This document shows, piece by piece, positions 25,522-33,988 of a DNA stretch of 37,706 nucleotides (position 1 is the stretch's first letter; each line of letters begins with the position of its first letter). Below the pieces are notes generated by a model. The model was given only the letters and a program-made list of their open reading frames with translations. It was not told the origin of the DNA and did not search any database. Location of the stretch: contig JAFGFX010000193.1 of the NCBI GenBank assembly GCA_016930855.1, forward strand, positions 1-37,706. The letters are read 5' to 3'. The translations under genes were made by a program, and so were the position numbers. The DNA is from Sedimentisphaerales bacterium (GTDB taxonomy: Bacteria > Planctomycetota > Phycisphaerae > Sedimentisphaerales > SM23-30).

Positions 25522-28008
25522 CTATTTCCCCGGCGCTGCGGCAGGCGCCGTGGGCTGCGAGTCTGCCAGTATCTCCCAGAGGATCAGATTGTAGATGCCG
25601 CTTTCGCGCAGGGCCCTCATGCCGCCCGCTGCGGCGAGGGCCGCCTGGCGCTGCCGGCGGATCGCGCCGAGAAGTTTCTGGGGCGGCCGGCCGGAGGCGT
25701 TCTGTTCGATCAGGATCTCGACCAGCAGCCCGATCGCCTCCAGCTGGCCGTGCAGATCCCGCAGGGGACTCGACTCGGTCAGCCGATCGGTCTGATAGCG
25801 CAATTCCAGCATGTCCAGCCGCACGGCGAACGACCCGGCCTTCGGATGGGTGCGGGCCAGGCGAAGGCACTCGCCGACCAGCGTCTGCAGGTTGCGGCGG
25901 AGCTGGCCGCCGGGATCCTGATAGACCGGGATCTTGTCGCCCAGCAGGTGCGCCGGCGGTTCGCCGGGCCGGGTCTGCCAGTCCAGATCGTGCAGCGCCT
26001 CGGCCATCCGCGCCGCGAAGAAGGCGCCGGCCGCCAGGAGCTTGAGCTGGGTCGTTTCCGCCGGCCCCAGCGACTCGAGCGATCCGGCGGAGGGCCCGGT
26101 TCCCGGCTGCAGGACCGGCCGCGAAACCGATCCGGCCGCCGTCGAACCGGCGGCGCCGCTGAGATAGGGATACCGCTGGGTGTAAAATTCCCACCACCAC
26201 TCGATGGTCTTTTTGCGCTGGGTCGTGGTATGGATCAGCGGCAGAACGGCGGGCGTGTTGAGCAGGGACTGCTCGGGCTGACCGCTGATGGTCCCCAGGG
26301 CGGTGAGTATCGGCTGAACCGCCTTTCGATCCGGGGTCTTTTCCAGGATCTCCAACAGCCGCAAGGGTATATCCAAATAGGGCATCTCCGCGAGGGCCGA
26401 ACAGATCCGCTGCAGGGTCGCCGGGCTGAGCTCCTGGGCGTCGGCCAGGACCTCCAGCAGGATCGCGGCGGCCTCCGGGGTGGCCTCGATCCGCAATTCC
26501 TCGATGGCGCGATACTGCAGCGCCGGGGGCAATGTTGCCTGCAGCATGGTCCGCAGGGTTTTGAGCCATTCGGCATCGGTCGCGCCGGAGGCGGCGGGCA
26601 CCGACGACGGCTTGAACACGGGGGCATCGACATGCTGCAGGAGCATCTCCAGTCGCTGGCGGGGTCGGTTTTGGCGCAGGAGCGGACCGAGCAGCGATTC
26701 GCTCGGGGACTGTCCCCACGCCAGCTCCTCCACCCTGGCGCAGGTGGCCAGCAGCTCCATCGCCAGATCCGCCAGGGCCAGCGTGTCCGGCGGGTCCGGC
26801 TGGAACGTCTGGCGGACTTGGCGGACGCGGTCGGAGAGGATCAGCTCCGGTTCCGGTTCGACGGCGGCCGGCGCCGGCGAATCCGGTACGGCCGGCGGTA
26901 CGGCATCGGCCGCCTCCGGCGGCAACGCGGTCGAATCGCCTTTGCCGCCATCGTCGGCGGGTTGCTCGGCAGTTTCGCCGGCCGGCGGGCGGACGCGGTT
27001 CGGAATCGGCTCCCGCAGGTTGTACGCCAGGAACCAGACGAACACCACCAGCGCCGCCGCGGGAATCAGACCCTGCATCAGCCGTTGCAGGATCCACCGC
27101 CGCGTTCGGCTAGGCCCAATGGATGGTTCGCTCGACCGATCCGGTTCGGCAATCTCGCCCGCCGCGATCGATCCCGGTCCCTCCGTCACCGACAAGGGAT
27201 CAGGCACGGCAGCGGTCGCCGGCGGTGCAACGGTATAGGTATAGGATGGCGCCGACTCGCTAGTCGGCCGGCCGGGCTTCGCCTGGCCGGATTCGATCGA
27301 GGGGAACAAGGGATCCTCGTCCACCAGGAAACCATCCGGGATGGCGGCCGACACCTGTCGGGCGATGATCCGGCAGGCCTGGTCAGGGGCAATCCCCAGA
27401 TGCTCGGCCAGCGTGCCCAGGCGGACCTCATCATCCGGAAGCAGCCGTCCCTGGCGAACGGCCAACTCCACGGCCTTGCGGAAGAATTCCGTCTCCCGCT
27501 GGTTGGGGACAAAACCCCTGGCCGAGGGCCGCGGGATGCCCTCGAACAAGACGCGGATATCGCCGGCGGAAAATCCCATCTGCTGGAGTTGTCCGGCCAG
27601 GACGGGCCGCTTGTCGTCTTCCAGGGACCCGTCCGGATTCAGGGCGGCCGTGACCAGCTCCTGGGCCCGCCTCAGGACGCGGGCGCGCTCGGCCTTGAGC
27701 CAGCCGGCCTCGCCCCGGCTGGCCTGCCGGCGGAGCTGCTCGTTATAGCGCCGGCGGGCGTCCGGATCGCGCAGCACCGCGGCGGCCGGTTCCAGACGCT
27801 CGGACTCGAACCTGAGCACCAGCGGAATGAAATGGGGGCCGGGGATGCCCTGGCGCAGGCGCTTCTTGCGCTCGAGAAGGGCCTGGTCCACGACCTCGGG
27901 CGCGCAGCCGTCCGGGTCCAGCCCGAGCAGATGGTAATGGGTCGGGTCATCGATCTGCTCGGGAAGATCGAGAAGCCGGTAAAATATTGTCCACGGCAAC
28001 GGTTCCAT
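25522..28008 (-). CDS. Membrane protein with N-terminal J-like domain, one central TM helix and a helical C-terminal region
   Basis: 828 aa; LDLPEQIDDPTHYHLLGLDPDGCAPEVVDQALLERKKRLRQ...LEPAAAVLRDPDARRRYNEQLRR resembles a J-domain without HPD; TM LMQGLIPAAALVVFVWFLAYNL; C-terminal helical repeat-like segments. Confidence 0.7.
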   Translation of the reverse strand: MEPLPWTIFYRLLDLPEQIDDPTHYHLLGLDPDGCAPEVVDQALLERKKRLRQGIPGPHFIPLVLRFESERLEPAAAVLRDPDARRRYNEQLRRQASRGEAGWLKAERARVLRRAQELVTAALNPDGSLEDDKRPVLAGQLQQMGFSAGDIRVLFEGIPRPSARGFVPNQRETEFFRKAVELAVRQGRLLPDDEVRLGTLAEHLGIAPDQACRIIARQVSAAIPDGFLVDEDPLFPSIESGQAKPGRPTSESAPSYTYTVAPPATAAVPDPLSVTEGPGSIAAGEIAEPDRSSEPSIGPSRTRRWILQRLMQGLIPAAALVVFVWFLAYNLREPIPNRVRPPAGETAEQPADDGGKGDSTALPPEAADAVPPAVPDSPAPAAVEPEPELILSDRVRQVRQTFQPDPPDTLALADLAMELLATCARVEELAWGQSPSESLLGPLLRQNRPRQRLEMLLQHVDAPVFKPSSVPAASGATDAEWLKTLRTMLQATLPPALQYRAIEELRIEATPEAAAILLEVLADAQELSPATLQRICSALAEMPYLDIPLRLLEILEKTPDRKAVQPILTALGTISGQPEQSLLNTPAVLPLIHTTTQRKKTIEWWWEFYTQRYPYLSGAAGSTAAGSVSRPVLQPGTGPSAGSLESLGPAETTQLKLLAAGAFFAARMAEALHDLDWQTRPGEPPAHLLGDKIPVYQDPGGQLRRNLQTLVGECLRLARTHPKAGSFAVRLDMLELRYQTDRLTESSPLRDLHGQLEAIGLLVEILIEQNASGRPPQKLLGAIRRQRQAALAAAGGMRALRESGIYNLILWEILADSQPTAPAAAPGK

Positions 28009-28264
28009 AGTCTCTCTATCGAGGATTATCTCAAGTAAAGTTTGCAGGAACGGCTCGGCGAATCCGGCGAGGTGGCAAAGCCACCTTTGATCGCCGCGGG
28101 CTCAATGGGCAAAACGACGGCTCATACTGAGCCTGCCTGGACAGCAAGGGCGGCGAAAACAAAACCACCGGCATAAGTCAAAATAGTCCACCGCCCACTG
28201 AGCACATACGCCTTATCGCCACAATGTTTCCATCAACGTTAGCCAACAAGAACCTCTACGTATC

Positions 28265-30823
28265 TTATTTATGTGACGTCGCGATTGGGGAGTTCTCCTC
28301 CAACCGGTCGAACAGCTCGGACCATTTCGCCGACTCGACGGGGTCGTGACGCAGACGAAACAGGGCCAGCAGCCGGCCGGCCTGATCGGTCTGCCCGGCC
28401 AGCCGGCAGCAGACGATCCACCGGTAATGGGCCTCGTACCAGCCGTCGCTGCGGGCCTCGAGGCCGTAGGCCAGCGTGCGCCACTGCTGGGCGGCGGCGT
28501 CGTACTGCTGCAACTGCTCATAGGTCTGCGCCAGGGATCGCACCACATCGCTGTTTGACCGGATTCCGTGGTCGGCCAGGATGCGGCGGTATTGATCGAC
28601 CGCCTCCAGTCGGCGCCGGCAGCGGAGCAGGTTCCGGGCCAGCCGGCGGCGCAGGATCGGTTCCTGCGACGCCCAGGGCGAATCGGGAGATTCGGACGCC
28701 TCGCGCAGGAACTGCTCATAGAGACGGACCAGCCGGATCCCGACCGCCTGCTCGGTCGCCGGCGAAACGGTCGGTCGATCCACCAGGAGCTCCAGCCGGT
28801 TGGCGGCCCGCACCAGGGCGGCCGCCGAAGAAGCGTCCGGCGACGGACGGGTCAAAAACACCTCCAGCCAGAGCGCCGCGGTCGGCAGATCGGCCTGGAC
28901 GACACAGGCCTCCAGCCGCAGCGCCGAGCGGCGCTGCCAGGAATCGTCGCCGTTGGCGGCGGCCCGGCCGGCCAGACGGTTGAGCAATACCTGCGGATCC
29001 CGCGTCGGCAGCAGGCCCGCGGTTTGTTCGATCCCGTCGAGCAGGCCCAGGGCGGCATTGGGATCGGGCGGCGAAACCTCCAGCAGCTCCCGGGCCACCG
29101 CCAGGCAGAGTTCGACCATCGACGTTGAGAGGGATTCGGCGTCCGCCGACGTTGACAGGGAGGTTTCGTCCGCGCCGCCGCCGGCCGTCGCCAGCGGCAG
29201 GAAGGTCTCGATGGCGCCCACCGCCCGCCGCAGGGGCTCCTGATCGACGCCGTCGGCCGGCCGGTCGGCCGCGGCGGCAAGTTTTCGCTGCTCGAACTGC
29301 CGGAAGGCCGCCAGGGCGCGGCCGTACAGGGCCGATCGATGGAATGCACCGCCGGGGGCGATCGATTCGAGCTGCCGCTCAGCGGCGGCGTATTGCTGGT
29401 CGGCCAGCAGGAACCAGCCGCGCGACCAGCGGCGCTCGTCCGGGGGCACGGTATCAGGCTGTCTGATATCCAGTAGATCCAAAAATAGCTTCACGTCCGC
29501 CGCCGCCACTCGCCGGTCGCCCTGCCAGTCCCGGCGGGCGGCGCCAAGCGCCTGCGGGTACATCCCGGCGGCGCGGGGATCGGATTCGTGCAGGGCGACG
29601 AAATCCCAGGCCGCCTGGAAGGCCTGGCTCCAGGCCTGCTGGTTCCAGCAGGCGGCGGCCCGCAGGTAGCGCAGATCCGCCGCCAGTTGCATCGCGGGGA
29701 CCTGCCCCAGGGTCAGCAGGCCGCTTTGGGCCTCGGCGGCGGCCCGGGCGTAGTCCTGCTTGTGAAAGTACCGGCGGGCCAGGATCATGCAGGCGGCCGG
29801 CGATTCCACGGCAAACGGCTCGATCAGGTCCGCCAGGCGGCCATGCCACGGCTGGCCGTAGGGATAGACGATGACGGCCACCCGCTCGATCCGCTGCCGC
29901 AGGGGGCCGGCGATGCTCCGGGCGGCCGGGTCCTCCAGCAGGGCCTTGAGGCTCTGGGCCCAGGACAGGGCCAGTTCCAGCTCCTGCGGGTCGTAGCTGG
30001 TCCGCTGGGTGTCGTGAAAATACTGCTCGGCGGCCCGCACGGCGTACCAAGGGGAGGGAACCGCCCCGGCGGCCGTCAGGCGCAGCCAGGTGATCTTCTT
30101 ATAGATCCGCTCGGGGGTGTTGGAAGCGTGGATGGTATCCAGATCCAGCCGCTCCAGGACCCGGTAATAGCGCTGCAACTGGTAGTAACAGAGGGCCTCG
30201 CCCAGGAAGCACTCGGCCACCACCGGATGGGCCCGATAGCCGGCATGGGTAAACTGGCCGAAGAGCCCCAGGGCCTCGGCGAGCAGCGTCTGCCGCTCCG
30301 CCGGCGCGGGCGTCACCAGCGCCAGGCTGTAGGCGGCCCAGGCCCGGTTGAAGGCGATCCGGGACAGATACCCGCCGACCTGGCGCCACCAGGCGTTCTT
30401 CTCCACGTCGGCGGCCAGCTTGCGTTCCAGCCGGTCGGCTTCGGCGGCCGCCTGTTCTTCCAGATTTTTATGGTCCAGAATGGTCTGCCGCAGCAGCTGC
30501 TGCGCCTGCTGGCGCAGCGGGTCCTGCTGCGGGTCCTTCTCCCAGGCCGCCGCCAGGATCCGGCCGTAGGTCAGATCGAGATGGGCCCGGAGAAAATCGC
30601 GCGTCAACGGCTTGACGCCCCCCGCCTCGGATTCGAGCTGCCGGCGGGCCCGGCCGAGCAGGTCCTCGGCGTCAGCCAGACTGGCAGAGGCCAGGGCCTC
30701 GGCGGCAAGCTGATCGATGCGGGCCTCCGGCGAATCGGCCTTCTCGTCCTCGGCGGCGGCCAATCCCGCCAGTTGCCCTGTCAGGATCAATCCCCAGAAG
30801 AGCAGCCAGCCCGTTCGGACCAT
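28265..30823 (-). CDS. Secreted alpha-helical repeat (TPR-like) protein
   Basis: Track ORF opens at 31141 and overlaps ExbD; likely start MVRTGWLLFWGLILTGQLAGLAAAEDEKAD (ATG 30823) with signal peptide, then many Ala/Leu-rich helical repeats (e.g. VRSLAQTYEQLQQYDAAAQQWRTLAYGLEARSD). Confidence 0.72.
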   Translation of the reverse strand: MVRTGWLLFWGLILTGQLAGLAAAEDEKADSPEARIDQLAAEALASASLADAEDLLGRARRQLESEAGGVKPLTRDFLRAHLDLTYGRILAAAWEKDPQQDPLRQQAQQLLRQTILDHKNLEEQAAAEADRLERKLAADVEKNAWWRQVGGYLSRIAFNRAWAAYSLALVTPAPAERQTLLAEALGLFGQFTHAGYRAHPVVAECFLGEALCYYQLQRYYRVLERLDLDTIHASNTPERIYKKITWLRLTAAGAVPSPWYAVRAAEQYFHDTQRTSYDPQELELALSWAQSLKALLEDPAARSIAGPLRQRIERVAVIVYPYGQPWHGRLADLIEPFAVESPAACMILARRYFHKQDYARAAAEAQSGLLTLGQVPAMQLAADLRYLRAAACWNQQAWSQAFQAAWDFVALHESDPRAAGMYPQALGAARRDWQGDRRVAAADVKLFLDLLDIRQPDTVPPDERRWSRGWFLLADQQYAAAERQLESIAPGGAFHRSALYGRALAAFRQFEQRKLAAAADRPADGVDQEPLRRAVGAIETFLPLATAGGGADETSLSTSADAESLSTSMVELCLAVARELLEVSPPDPNAALGLLDGIEQTAGLLPTRDPQVLLNRLAGRAAANGDDSWQRRSALRLEACVVQADLPTAALWLEVFLTRPSPDASSAAALVRAANRLELLVDRPTVSPATEQAVGIRLVRLYEQFLREASESPDSPWASQEPILRRRLARNLLRCRRRLEAVDQYRRILADHGIRSNSDVVRSLAQTYEQLQQYDAAAQQWRTLAYGLEARSDGWYEAHYRWIVCCRLAGQTDQAGRLLALFRLRHDPVESAKWSELFDRLEENSPIATSHK

Positions 30824-30899
30824 CCGCCAACCCGCCTGAGGCGTCGCCGGTACGGCGGCGGCCGCTCGCAAACCATATGGCGGGCCGGTCCGAATCACC

Positions 30900-31322
30900 T
30901 CAGTCTCCTCGGGCGGCAAAGGCCACCCGGCTGAATCCCACTTCGTAACAAAGATCCATGGCCCGCACAATCGCGGCGAAGGGGATCCGGTCCTGGCCGG
31001 CCAGGACCACCGGGATGTCGGCGATGGCCCGGCGCAGGCGGAGCTCCTCGGCCAGCGCGTCGAAATCCGCACAGGCCCGGCGGTCGCAGACGATGTGCAC
31101 CGTCTCTGCGTCGCCGGCCAGACGGATCCAGATCGGCTCATAGTCCTGCGGCTCGCGCACCGCGCCGCCGACCTGGGGCAATTGGGCCGACAGGCCGCTC
31201 TCGGTCGGCTGGAAGGACGTCGTACACATAAAAAATATCAACAGCAGGAATACTACGTCGATCATGGCGCCCATGTTCAGGCCCGGCCGGGTGAGCGTAT
31301 GGATATGTCGCATCAGGCGCAT
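30900..31322 (-). CDS. exbD: ExbD/TolR-family biopolymer transport protein (copy 2)
   Basis: GLNMGAMIDVVFLLLIFFMCTTSFQPTESGLSAQLPQ (single TM with conserved Asp). Confidence 0.88.
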   Translation of the reverse strand: MRLMRHIHTLTRPGLNMGAMIDVVFLLLIFFMCTTSFQPTESGLSAQLPQVGGAVREPQDYEPIWIRLAGDAETVHIVCDRRACADFDALAEELRLRRAIADIPVVLAGQDRIPFAAIVRAMDLCYEVGFSRVAFAARGD

Positions 31323-31343
31323 GGCGTCACTCCGCGGGACATT

Positions 31344-31775
31344 CTAGAGATCCTCGCTGTCGGCGTCGAGGACGGCGACCCGCACGTGCTGGATCGACTG
31401 GGCGGCGCAGAGTTGCAGCAATTCCCGCACCTGGCGCCAGGGCGTCGCCCGGTCCGCCCGAATCAGCACCGAGATCTCCCCGGCCGGGATCCGGCGGGTC
31501 TTGCGCTGCAGGAGCCAGGTCAATTGCTGGTGGTCGTAGGGCTGGCCCGCGATCATCAGCCGCCCGTCGGCAAACACGTTCAGGATCACCTGCCGGTCCA
31601 GCGGTTGGCCCGGGCGGTCCCCCTGGGTGGCCTGCGGCAGTTCCAGGGCCTCGATCTCCATCTGGGTAAACTGGGAGACCACCATGAAAAAGATGATCAG
31701 CAAAAAGACGACATCGATCAGGGGCGCGATATTGATATCAATGCCGTAGAGATGAGGTCGTTTTCGCAAACGCAT
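31344..31775 (-). CDS. exbD: ExbD/TolR-family biopolymer transport protein (copy 1)
   Basis: MRLRKRPHLYGIDINIAPLIDVVFLLIIFFMVVSQFTQMEIEALELPQA; start taken at internal Met (31775). Confidence 0.9.
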   Translation of the reverse strand: MRLRKRPHLYGIDINIAPLIDVVFLLIIFFMVVSQFTQMEIEALELPQATQGDRPGQPLDRQVILNVFADGRLMIAGQPYDHQQLTWLLQRKTRRIPAGEISVLIRADRATPWRQVRELLQLCAAQSIQHVRVAVLDADSEDL

Positions 31776-31820
31776 GGCCGATGTCTCCCAACTGGCGGGG
31801 CAGGGCACTTCCTGTTCGTA

Positions 31821-32579
31821 TCAGGCCGTCTGCTCCCGGCGGAAGCGCCCCATGAGTTTTTCCACGACCGATTCGGCCTCGGAGACGTAACTCTCGATCC
31901 GGCTGCGGAACACGGCCACGCAAAACATGGTGGGAATGGCGACGACCAGGCCCAGGCAGGTGGTCACCAGGGCCTCGGAGATGCCGCCGGCCAATTCGGA
32001 CGGCCTCGCCGCGCCCTCCGTTTCAGCGATCTTGTTGAACGCGCGGATCATGCCCGTGACCGTCCCCAGCAAGCCCATCATCGGGGCGCTGGAGGCGATA
32101 AAGGCCAGGTATTCCAGCTTGCGGTTCAAACGGGAGATCTCCCGCTCGCTGGTCTCCTGCATGGTATTCTGCATGTCGAAGAAACCAAACATCGAGCCCA
32201 TCTGGTTGAGGCCGGCGCCGACGACCTGGGCCAGGTAGGAGCCATCCCGGCCGCAGCGCTGTTTGGCCTGCTCGTACTGGCGATTGTGGACCAGCTCTTC
32301 CAGGTCCGCGATCAACTGGGCAGGCAGCAGGCGCTCGCGGCGGATGGTGAGAAAATGCTCGATGACAAAGGCCAGGGCGACCAGCGACATCAACAGGATC
32401 AGGTAGCCGATGACCCCCCCCGCGGCGATGGTGCTCCACAAACTGATTCGCTGTTCGGCGGCCAGCAGGGCCGCCGGGGTCGCCGAGGCCGATTCCGGAG
32501 CCAGCCAGGCAAGCGCGGCCAGGGCCGCCGCGCTGCCAAACACGCGTCTTGTGCGGATACGACAGAAGCACTGTGACAT
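31821..32579 (-). CDS. exbB: MotA/TolQ/ExbB proton channel family protein
   Basis: LEYLAFIASSAPMMGLLGTVTGMIRAFNKIAETEGAARPSELAGGISEALVTTCLGLVVAIPTMFCVAVF is diagnostic of ExbB/TolQ; N-terminal signal-like extension. Confidence 0.92.
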   Translation of the reverse strand: MSQCFCRIRTRRVFGSAAALAALAWLAPESASATPAALLAAEQRISLWSTIAAGGVIGYLILLMSLVALAFVIEHFLTIRRERLLPAQLIADLEELVHNRQYEQAKQRCGRDGSYLAQVVGAGLNQMGSMFGFFDMQNTMQETSEREISRLNRKLEYLAFIASSAPMMGLLGTVTGMIRAFNKIAETEGAARPSELAGGISEALVTTCLGLVVAIPTMFCVAVFRSRIESYVSEAESVVEKLMGRFRREQTA

Positions 32580-32674
32580 GAGAGGACCCTTTGCAAAGGT
32601 ATCGGGGCTGCCGGATGGCTCCCCAGGTTGGGGCAGGCGGCGTCAACGTCATCGAACGCTGCTGCTATAATACA

Positions 32675-33646
32675 TCAGGGGCGGCGCCGGATCGGCGCGG
32701 CGCCCGGAACAAAACGGTAGTGGCCGCGATTCTCCTCGGCGATCCGCATCAACTGCCGTTCGCCCTGATTGTCATGGAAGGCAATCGTGTGGATCTGGAC
32801 CTTGGCCTGCGGATTGGCCTGCTGAATAACGGTACAGGCCTGATCGTGAAAGAGGCCGTCCGAAAGCAGCCAGATCGCGTCCGGTTCCAGCGACAGGGCC
32901 TTGAGCATGGCCCCGGTCGGATCGGTCCCCCCGGACGATCCGATCTGCTCGACCCACTGAAAGGCCTGGGCCTTCTGGGCGTCAGTGCTCCGGACGAGGT
33001 TCTCGGCCGGCATGGCCGAAAAACTGTGGTTGTAAAACAGGATGAAGAACTGCGTATGGGCCGGCAGGGCCTGCACGGAACGATACAGTTCCGCCTTGGC
33101 CGCCCGCAGCTTGGCCCCCTGCATGCTGCCGGAGCAGTCCACCACGTAGATGAACTTGGTGCCCCGGGCCCGCAATCCGAAAAAGCTGGTCGTACCGGCG
33201 CCGTCGGCGCCCCCGCCGGCCAAAAAGCCGTTCCAGGCGTCCGTCATGGTCTCGGCGGTGCCCTGGGCGGGCCCGTCCACGCCGATCAGCGACTCGGCCA
33301 GCGGCTGGGGCCTTTCTGTGGGGATCGCCAGATCGGTGATCTGCCGGTTCTCCAGCGAATCGATGGAAAGGCTGGCCAGGGAGACCTCCGAGGCGTCCAC
33401 CGTTTCGGCCAGCAGCGGCGCCGGGGGGGCCTGCGGTTCCATGCCCTGCGGACCCAGGTAGATGCCGACCTCGGCCTGGCCGGGTCCCCCGCCGGTCGAG
33501 GCCGGCCGGGTGATCAGCATGAAGGCCACCAGCACCGTACAATGCAGGACCAGGGAGACCGTCCAGGAAACGGCCGTTTCCAGACGCCTAGCCGACAAGG
33601 CCCCTCTCGCGACTGGCGGGCTGACGGATTTGCGATGTTCGGGCAT
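32675..33646 (-). CDS. VWA-domain protein with TonB-like N-terminal membrane anchor
   Basis: TM SWTVSLVLHCTVLVAFMLI; VWA MIDAS KFIYVVDCSGSMQGAKLRAAKAEL (DxSxS), later GGTDPTGAMLKAL and AIWLLSDGLF. Confidence 0.85.
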   Translation of the reverse strand: MPEHRKSVSPPVARGALSARRLETAVSWTVSLVLHCTVLVAFMLITRPASTGGGPGQAEVGIYLGPQGMEPQAPPAPLLAETVDASEVSLASLSIDSLENRQITDLAIPTERPQPLAESLIGVDGPAQGTAETMTDAWNGFLAGGGADGAGTTSFFGLRARGTKFIYVVDCSGSMQGAKLRAAKAELYRSVQALPAHTQFFILFYNHSFSAMPAENLVRSTDAQKAQAFQWVEQIGSSGGTDPTGAMLKALSLEPDAIWLLSDGLFHDQACTVIQQANPQAKVQIHTIAFHDNQGERQLMRIAEENRGHYRFVPGAAPIRRRP

Positions 33647-33779
33647 GGCGGGCCTTCGATTCCTGGTTATCTCACCTGGCAGGTTTCCGGCGTCCCGGAT
33701 GTCACACGTGCGGTTTTATGTCCCCGGTCGCTGCTTTGGGGGCGGGTCGGCGCTGGTTGGCGTGTACTGCTTACATAAT

Positions 33780-33808
33780 ATTGTATCACAGGAACCGTCC
33801 CCCGACAA
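33780..33808 (-). promoter_or_regulatory. Candidate sigma70-type promoter for the VWA-ExbBDD operon
   Basis: Minus strand TTGTCG (33808-33803) - 17 nt - TACAAT (33785-33780), about 130 nt upstream of the VWA start. Confidence 0.5.
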
Positions 33809-33988
33809 GCCTTTTTACGCTAAAAACCTGCCAGGCAAACCCTTACGTCATCCTGGCAGTTCGCCGGACGCCTGTCTGTCTCTACCATCGGCCAGCGCCG
33901 AAATTATCTTGTGCTGTTCCAACGGAAATTTTACACTGTTTTACGGATACGAGATACGGAGTTTTACTCAAATGTTGGGAGTCGCACC

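Noticed and set aside
25520-27097. N-terminal half of the 1098-aa track ORF 23801-27097 as part of the transglutaminase
   Set aside because: It is an alternate frame of the J-like protein gene on the same strand, low-complexity Arg/Gly/Pro composition; a signal peptide start at 25519 fits much better.
30824-31141. N-terminal extension of the repeat protein overlapping ExbD
   Set aside because: Reads as out-of-frame ExbD; MVRTGWLLFWGLILTG at 30823 gives a normal signal peptide.
20956-32680. TATAATACATTAGGG (20956) and TATAATACATCAGGG (32666) as a shared regulatory motif
   Set aside because: Only two copies, the second overlapping the VWA stop codon, and neither placed suitably before a gene on the plus strand; likely coincidence.
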